Shown here: positions 1-4,700 of the stretch, in pieces
Position numbering within the stretch: the stretch's first letter is position 1
Layout: every line of letters starts with the position of its first letter
Assembly: GCA_001821915.1 (NCBI GenBank)
Contig: MHOR01000008.1
Coordinates: 1 to 5,369, forward strand
Source: Candidatus Staskawiczbacteria bacterium RIFCSPHIGHO2_02_FULL_34_10
Lineage (GTDB): Bacteria; Patescibacteriota; Minisyncoccia; Minisyncoccales; Staskawiczbacteraceae
Length of the DNA stretch: 5,369 bases
Direction of reading: 5' to 3'
The notes under the pieces: model-generated
Seen by the model: the letters and a program-made list of their open reading frames with translations, nothing else
Database searches by the model: none
Told to the model about the DNA's origin: nothing
Translations under genes and position numbers: made by a program

Positions 1-28
1 AGCCTGGATAAAAACCTACTTTATAATC

Positions 29-55
29 AAAAAATCGTCCGAAAGGCGATTTTTT
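29..55 (-). terminator. Rho-independent terminator after the cupredoxin gene, probably bidirectional
   Basis: A 9-bp perfect stem (29-37 against 47-55) is followed inward by two more G-C pairs (39-40 with 45-46), one bulged base at 38 and a 4-base loop (41-44). The outer stem is six A-T pairs, so transcripts from either strand end in a run of U. It begins 20 bases after the cupredoxin stop on the minus strand. On the plus strand the loop reads GAAA, a stable GNRA tetraloop. It may therefore also end a convergent gene lying left of the window: a TAA at 9-11 is in frame with a Pro-Gly codon pair, but too little is visible to call that gene. Confidence 0.8.
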
Positions 56-75
56 AATATTTAACTTGTCAGAAT

Positions 76-618
76 TTATTGAACTATGATTTTACCGAAA
101 TGATTAACAATAACATGATTATGATATCCCCATGTACCTTTTTTATCAAATTTAAACGACCATGATTCTCCAGACTTAGACGATTGACATTCATCAAAAG
201 AAGTATTAGAAGTGTCAGGACAATGACTCTGCAAAGAAGTGCCACTATAAACAACATGAGATGGATGCATTCCAGAAGCTGTCCACATTCCATTAGAACT
301 TTCATTTTTAAAAGTTACGGTGTCTCCAACTTTAATAATTAGCTCTAATGGAGAGTATCCAGAGTTTGTGTATATAACTTCATGATTTACTGGAGTTGGA
401 ACCTGCGCTGAAACTGAAATTTCTTCTTCTGAATTTTGGTTTTGGAGTTGGCTAGAATCTGCAGGATTAGTTGCTGTTTGATTTTGACTGCTTTGAGTTT
501 CCTTTAAATCTGATGAATTTTGGCTTGTTGGACCCGATACTTTATTGTTTTTTAATAAGTAATTGCTTCCAATTATTATAACTGCAACAATAACGACAGC
601 TGTTATTATTTTTTTCAT
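76..618 (-). CDS. Membrane-anchored cupredoxin-domain protein
   Basis: A 180-residue protein, probably a small extracytoplasmic copper-binding or electron-transfer protein. Residues 1-3 are MKK, followed by a hydrophobic helix at about 4-17. There is no lipobox Cys, so it looks like an uncleaved anchor or a Sec signal. Residues 25-75 are a Ser/Gln/Asn/Thr-rich spacer. Residues 80-180 form a plastocyanin-like fold: GYSPLELIIKVGDTVTFKN (87-105), the first His cluster MHPSH (H118, H121), then a closing strand SWSFKFDKKGTWGYHNH (152-168) and GKIIV. Ligand candidates are H118, H121, H166, H168 and H173. The type 1 copper Cys expected after the conserved aromatic is His here (YHNH), so a classical blue copper centre is unlikely; that substitution is common in bacterial cupredoxin-like proteins of this YH(N/D)H type. 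C133 and C144 sit in a loop and probably form a disulfide. The ATG at 616-618 has a good ribosome binding site (626-632). It lies 28 bp after the FKBP gene and probably shares its transcript. The fold is fairly sure; the metal and partner are not. Confidence 0.88.
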   Translation of the reverse strand: MKKIITAVVIVAVIIIGSNYLLKNNKVSGPTSQNSSDLKETQSSQNQTATNPADSSQLQNQNSEEEISVSAQVPTPVNHEVIYTNSGYSPLELIIKVGDTVTFKNESSNGMWTASGMHPSHVVYSGTSLQSHCPDTSNTSFDECQSSKSGESWSFKFDKKGTWGYHNHVIVNHFGKIIVQ

Positions 619-625
619 ATTATTA

Positions 626-632
626 CCTTCTT
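626..632 (-). promoter_or_regulatory. Ribosome binding site of the cupredoxin gene
   Basis: The minus strand reads AAGAAGG, ending 7 bases before the ATG at 616-618. It is the best Shine-Dalgarno match in the window and fixes the start of the cupredoxin gene. It lies in the 28-bp gap after the FKBP stop, as expected for a downstream gene of an operon. Confidence 0.7.
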
Positions 633-646
633 AAATTACTAAATAT

Positions 647-1105
647 TTATTGACTGATGCCCAACAATTCAACTTCAAAAGTCAAAGTTGCATTTGATGG
701 AATCATAAGAAAGCTTACTGAACCATACGCTAACTCAGGGGGAATGGTTAATTTTCTTTTTTCTCCAACCTTCATACCCACAACGCCTAAATCCCAGCCT
801 TTTATCACTCTACCTTCTCCCACCATAAAACTAAATGGAGCATTTCTATCAATACTGGAATCAAATTTCTTTCCATCTTGTAATGTTCCAACATAGTTTA
901 CCGTAACATTGTCTCCATTTTTTACAGCTACACCGTTTCCTTCTTTTAGTACTTCCACCTTCATTCCCTGAATATCGGTAATATTAGATTTTATATTTTC
1001 CGGGGGAGTTGTATTTTTATTCATACTGGTAAATAAAAAATATATTCCTAAAATTACAACAACTAATACTATTACTACAATTGCTATTAATATTGTTTTT
1101 TGCAT
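647..1105 (-). CDS. Membrane-anchored FKBP-type peptidyl-prolyl cis-trans isomerase
   Basis: A 152-residue protein with one N-terminal transmembrane helix (about 4-26), a short polar linker (27-45) and a single FKBP domain (about 47-150). FKBPs catalyse cis-trans isomerisation of Xaa-Pro bonds; with this topology it should act outside the membrane on exported proteins. Aligned to human FKBP12, the pocket residues are present: Y71 (Y26), F81 and D82 (F36, D37, in GKKFDSS), R87 (R42), F91 (F46), V100-I101 (V55-I56), W104 (W59), Y127 (Y82, in AYG) and F143 (F99). The loop after AYG is one residue shorter, reads IPS rather than IPP, and lacks the equivalent of H87; this may change substrate choice but does not remove the core pocket. 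The ATG at 1103-1105 is preferred because the next Met (residue 28) would lose the helix. The upstream Shine-Dalgarno is weak (TAAGAA), and a large palindrome starts 10 bases before the ATG. The gene is probably co-transcribed with the cupredoxin gene. Confidence 0.95.
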   Translation of the reverse strand: MQKTILIAIVVIVLVVVILGIYFLFTSMNKNTTPPENIKSNITDIQGMKVEVLKEGNGVAVKNGDNVTVNYVGTLQDGKKFDSSIDRNAPFSFMVGEGRVIKGWDLGVVGMKVGEKRKLTIPPELAYGSVSFLMIPSNATLTFEVELLGISQ

Positions 1106-1115
1106 ACATTCTTAC

Positions 1116-1202
1116 GAATTACGAATATTACCGAATTACGCATAATTCAATAATTATATTGAATTTGCCGAACGATTCGTACTTCGGTATGATTTGTAAT
1201 TC
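1116..1202. repeat. Nested imperfect palindrome with degenerate TTACGAA repeats in the FKBP leader
   Basis: Two 25-base arms, 1116-1140 and 1178-1202, are reverse complements at 21 of 25 positions by direct alignment. Between them is a second, perfect hairpin: AATTCAATA (1144-1152), loop ATTA, TATTGAATT (1157-1165). The left arm is built of degenerate direct units TTACGAA/TTACCGAA beginning at 1112, 1119, 1128 and 1136, and the right arm carries the inverted forms (TTCGTA, TTCGGTA, TTTGTAA). No coding sequence crosses it. RNA from the minus strand would fold into a long hairpin ending 10 bases before the FKBP start codon. It may be a dispersed intergenic palindrome or miniature element, or a leader control structure; copy number elsewhere in the genome cannot be seen. 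The minus strand also has TATAAT at 1153-1158 in the inner loop, without a recognisable -35. Confidence 0.7.
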
Positions 1203-1261
1203 ACAGGATTATTTATATTATTATTTGTTTTTTCTGACCATGTAATTTAATTCATATCTTA

Positions 1262-1290
1262 AAGTTAAAATTCTATACGGGCATACTCAA
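1262..1290 (-). promoter_or_regulatory. Weak candidate sigma-70-type promoter for the FKBP-cupredoxin operon
   Basis: On the minus strand TTGAGT (1285-1290) and TAACTT (1262-1267) are separated by 17 bases. The -35 matches four of six consensus bases and the -10 matches TA...T only. It lies in the 221-bp gap between the membrane protein stop and the FKBP start, where a promoter is expected, and would place the palindrome in the transcribed leader. In DNA this AT-rich such matches arise by chance, so this is only a candidate. The rest of 1203-1326 is AT-rich with no other structure seen. Confidence 0.2.
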
Positions 1291-1326
1291 TTTTTACATC
1301 GACCTATTGTATTTAAATTAATTATA

Positions 1327-1731
1327 TTAAAAATTTAGTGAAAGGTAAATAGATAAAATTCCAGTCATACATAATTGTAAAAAAGGAGTTATTCCAACAC
1401 CTAAGATTAAAGGCATTTTATTTGAATATTCCCATTTTTTCTTTTTTAAAGAATATATTTCCCAAATGTAGGCGAAAAATAAACTTATTAAAGAAAATGT
1501 AATAATTTGCGAAGAACTGTAAAATAAATTCTGATTTTTAAAGATTATATACTCTATATAATATATTATTGTTATTACAAATCCGTCAAAAATAGCTGCT
1601 TTTAATATTAAACGGATATACTTTTGTAAATTAGATTCAAGGCAAGTTTTGTATAAAACACTATGTAAAACTTCATAAAGTAAATTAATGAAAAAGGCTA
1701 TAACAAATATTTTTACTAACAAAACAATCAT
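1327..1731 (-). CDS. Small four-helix membrane protein of unknown function
   Basis: A 134-residue protein that I do not recognise as a named family. It has four hydrophobic segments at about residues 3-28, 41-64, 74-94 and 106-131, with basic stretches between (KYIRLILK at 37-44, LKKKKWEY at 95-102), so it should be an integral inner-membrane protein. Polar residues within or next to the helices, E20, H23, D49 and E91, and the motif WxYxxxMPLILGVGITPFLQL (100-120) with P107, P116 and Q119, look like conserved functional positions rather than mere packing. There is no signal peptide or soluble domain. The ATG at 1729-1731 has only a weak GGAAA-like ribosome binding site. It starts 63 bp after the repeat-protein stop on the same strand; TATAAA at 1755-1760 might be a -10 but lacks a -35 partner, so read-through from the larger gene is as likely. 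It is probably a real gene, given the coherent helices and the absence of internal stops. Confidence 0.75.
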   Translation of the reverse strand: MIVLLVKIFVIAFFINLLYEVLHSVLYKTCLESNLQKYIRLILKAAIFDGFVITIIYYIEYIIFKNQNLFYSSSQIITFSLISLFFAYIWEIYSLKKKKWEYSNKMPLILGVGITPFLQLCMTGILSIYLSLNF

Positions 1732-1794
1732 CGTATTTCCAATGTCTCACAGACTTTATATTTTTATCTTAAACTAAAATGTTAAAAATTTTGT

Positions 1795-4700
1795 TTAGCG
1801 TTGAGGTAGGATCGGTTCAAATTCATAACGCCCACTCCCCCCGCCACTTGCGCCACCTAAAGCATTTTCAAATGTGCAAGTTGTTGTTTGACCAGCGGCT
1901 ACGGTTACATCTGCTATTGTACCCTTTGATGTATAGTGAGATGTTGTATCACTACAAGAAGCCTTAGTAAGCCCCCAGTTAGCTGGAGCTACTAATTCTG
2001 TAACAGAATACTTACCCGGAGGTAATGACTGTGGAGCACTTTTCCCTGTGCCACCTACCGTTGTAATACTTTTATTAGTTATAGGTGTTGTAGATATTTC
2101 AAAATTAAATGTTCCCTCTCCCCCTATAGTATTTTTTTCTATTATTAAGGTTCCCGCAACCGGTCCGCTCACCTCTGTATTATCAAATGTGCAAGTTGTT
2201 GTCTGACCCGCTATTATAGTTACGTCTGTTACGCCATTTACTGCATCAATACCAGTAGAACTTCCACTGCCATCAGCGCAGGATTTAGAATCAAGAGTCC
2301 ATCCGGTTGGAACATTCTCCAATACATCATATTTTCCTGCGGTCACAGGTATTGAGTCTTCAGCTTGTCCATCAGCCGGAGGAGTAATATGTAACATTGA
2401 AGGCGTAGGCGAAACAGAATAATCAAATTGTGTTGTTCCATCTCCGCCTGTGATATTTTTAACTACTTTTAAAGTTCCTTGTTTGGTATTGGTAAAAGTG
2501 CAAGTTACTGTTTGTCCTGCCGCAACATCAAAATTAGCTTCACGAGTAGAGACATCACCAGTACTATCTGGATCATCACAAGTAATAGAAGTTAAGTCCC
2601 AATCTGTTACTGTATCTTCAGTTGAAGTGTAAGTGCCTGGAGCAACTGTTTTTTTAATAGTACCTTTATCTACAGAAATAGAACCATCTGGATCTCCGTT
2701 AAAGTCAAATGTGTCTGTGCCTCCAACCATTACCTTTTTAACAATAATAACAGGTTTTTTAGTGTTGGTGATAGTACAAGTTTTATTATCGCCAACTGCT
2801 AAAGTAACGTCCCCGCTTGCGGAGCAATCACCTGAAGTAACTACGTCGTAGTCGCTTAAAGTTGTGGCTGTACCTGCAGTTTCTTTAACAGTGTGCGCTC
2901 CTGCAGTGACTGTTACTGCTCCGGTAGTTCCGTTATTTCCAACATTAGCTCCAGTGCCGGCAGTTGTGCCATCAATTTGCAAATTGAATTTATCGGTATT
3001 ACTTGTACTTGGAACTAAAACTTTTTTAACGGTAAGTGTAGTAGTAACTTTTTTAGTGTTGGTAATGGTGCAAACTTTGTTGTCCCCGGACGCTAAAGTA
3101 ATACTACCAGTTAAAGAGCAGTCTCCACCAACAACGGTTGTGTAGTCATTTAAGTTAGTGCTGGTGCCCGCGGTTTCACTAATAATATAAGTTCCAACCG
3201 CAACTTGCTGAGCTCCGGTAGTGCCTCCATTACCCACATTAAATACATACGTTGCGCCTCCAACTTTTAAGTTAAATTTACCGGGATCAGTACTTGGAAT
3301 TAATACTTTATCAACCTTAATTTTAGGAAGTACAAGAGTTTTAGTATCTGTGAACGTGCAAACTGTTGTTTCACTTGACCGTATCTCAACGTTACTTATG
3401 TCCTGATTTCCTATTGGAGTGCCCGTGGGTGTTCCATCTTGTTTTTTACATTGAACAGGAGAACTTGGCACCCAACCAGAATTCCAAAATGATTCAGAAA
3501 TATAATAGTTTCCTGAAGCCAAGACCACTGAATTATTGCCCGTACTGGAAGTTGTTGTAATATATATAGTTGCAAGTGGTGAAGGAGACACATTAAAACC
3601 GAATTTATCATCTCCTCCTATAGTATTTTTAATTATTTTTAGGGTTCCGCTTCCCGGTGGAACAATTTTTGTATTAGTAAACGTGCAAGTGATAGCGGGT
3701 GATATGGGGGCTATGTTTATTGTCACGCCATTTGTTATTGATGTTCCACTAGAAGTACAAGAAACGGGGTTAGTGAGTGTCCATCCTGAAGGAACATTTT
3801 CTTGGATTGTATAAGTTGCTCCAGGAGCCAAATTAACAGTTTGTGAAATTGTACCACCAACAGTTGTCAGTGAAGTAACAGTTGTATTACCCGTAAAAGT
3901 GAATGAGCCATCACCCCCAATGGTATTTTTAATTATGGTAAGCTCAACAGTGGGTGGCGGCGGAGGACCCTTCCTTGTGTTAGTTATAGTACAAATTTTG
4001 CTTTGACCTGCTAGTACGGTAATGTTTCCGGCACTATTACAATCTCCGCCATAAGATATTGTATAGTCATTTAGGTTTGTTCCTGTGCCTGCGGTTTCAC
4101 TTACGGTATGAGCACCCGAAGTCACGGCAAATGAATTTGTTGTACCTCCGCAAAGTATATCGCTACCATAAGTTAAGCCATCGCTTTTTAAATTAAATTT
4201 ACCTGTATCGCTGCTAGGAGAACAAATTTTGTCAATCTTGAGGTTGGTATTGGGTGGCGTACTATTTTTAACATTAATAAACTTACAGGTAGTTTTTAAA
4301 CCTTGCCATAGTATCACATCTTTAATAGTATTACCTCCGACTACTGTTACATTTGGATGTCCGGGCACAGAACAAATAATAGAATCAACAAACCAGTCAG
4401 CTGGAATAGTTTCAGTAATGTCATAATAGGTATAGGTTGTTGTTAGTGTAACAGATGCTGATTTTGAATCACTTCCTCCGCCACTAGGAATTGTTATTGC
4501 TGGGATTGAAAGATTAGGACCACCTGATGTTGGAGTAATAGCATAAGGAAAAGTACCGCCTGCGTTTGCTTCTTTAACTATTTCTAGGGTTGATGGTGGA
4601 GGATTTTTTATATTAGTAACAAAACAAGGCACAATTCCTCCTGCAGCAACAGTAATAGAGGGTAAGCAAGTATTTGAATTTTGTGTCCAGCCAGGAGTTG

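Noticed and set aside
1..11. Possible last codons of a convergent gene (Pro-Gly-stop) on the plus strand
   Set aside because: Two codons cannot support a gene call. The only support is the bidirectional terminator that follows.
84..305. A 73-codon minus-strand frame overlapping the cupredoxin gene
   Set aside because: It is out of frame with the recognised cupredoxin domain and has no domain of its own.
657..896. Open reading frame of 79 codons on the plus strand
   Set aside because: It lies entirely antisense to the clearly recognised FKBP domain, and its translation shows no domain or signal.
1744..1754. Short hairpin GTCT-CAC-AGAC between the repeat protein and the membrane protein
   Set aside because: The stem is four pairs and no U-run follows on the minus strand, so it is not a credible terminator.
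2450..3145. A run of plus-strand open frames with Val/Pro/Ser-rich hydrophobic translations opposite the repeat protein
   Set aside because: They are the mirror of Thr/Gly/Asn-rich repeat codons read backwards. Their mutual similarity (VLVxVQ motifs) follows from the repeats on the other strand.
2752..3324. CRISPR-like periodic repeats
   Set aside because: The periodicity is about 290 bases, lies in an open frame and reflects diverged protein domains; there are no short identical repeats with unique spacers.
3411..3611. A 66-codon minus-strand frame out of register with the repeat protein
   Set aside because: It overlaps D7, whose own frame is intact and shows the expected motifs, so there is no sign of a frameshift.
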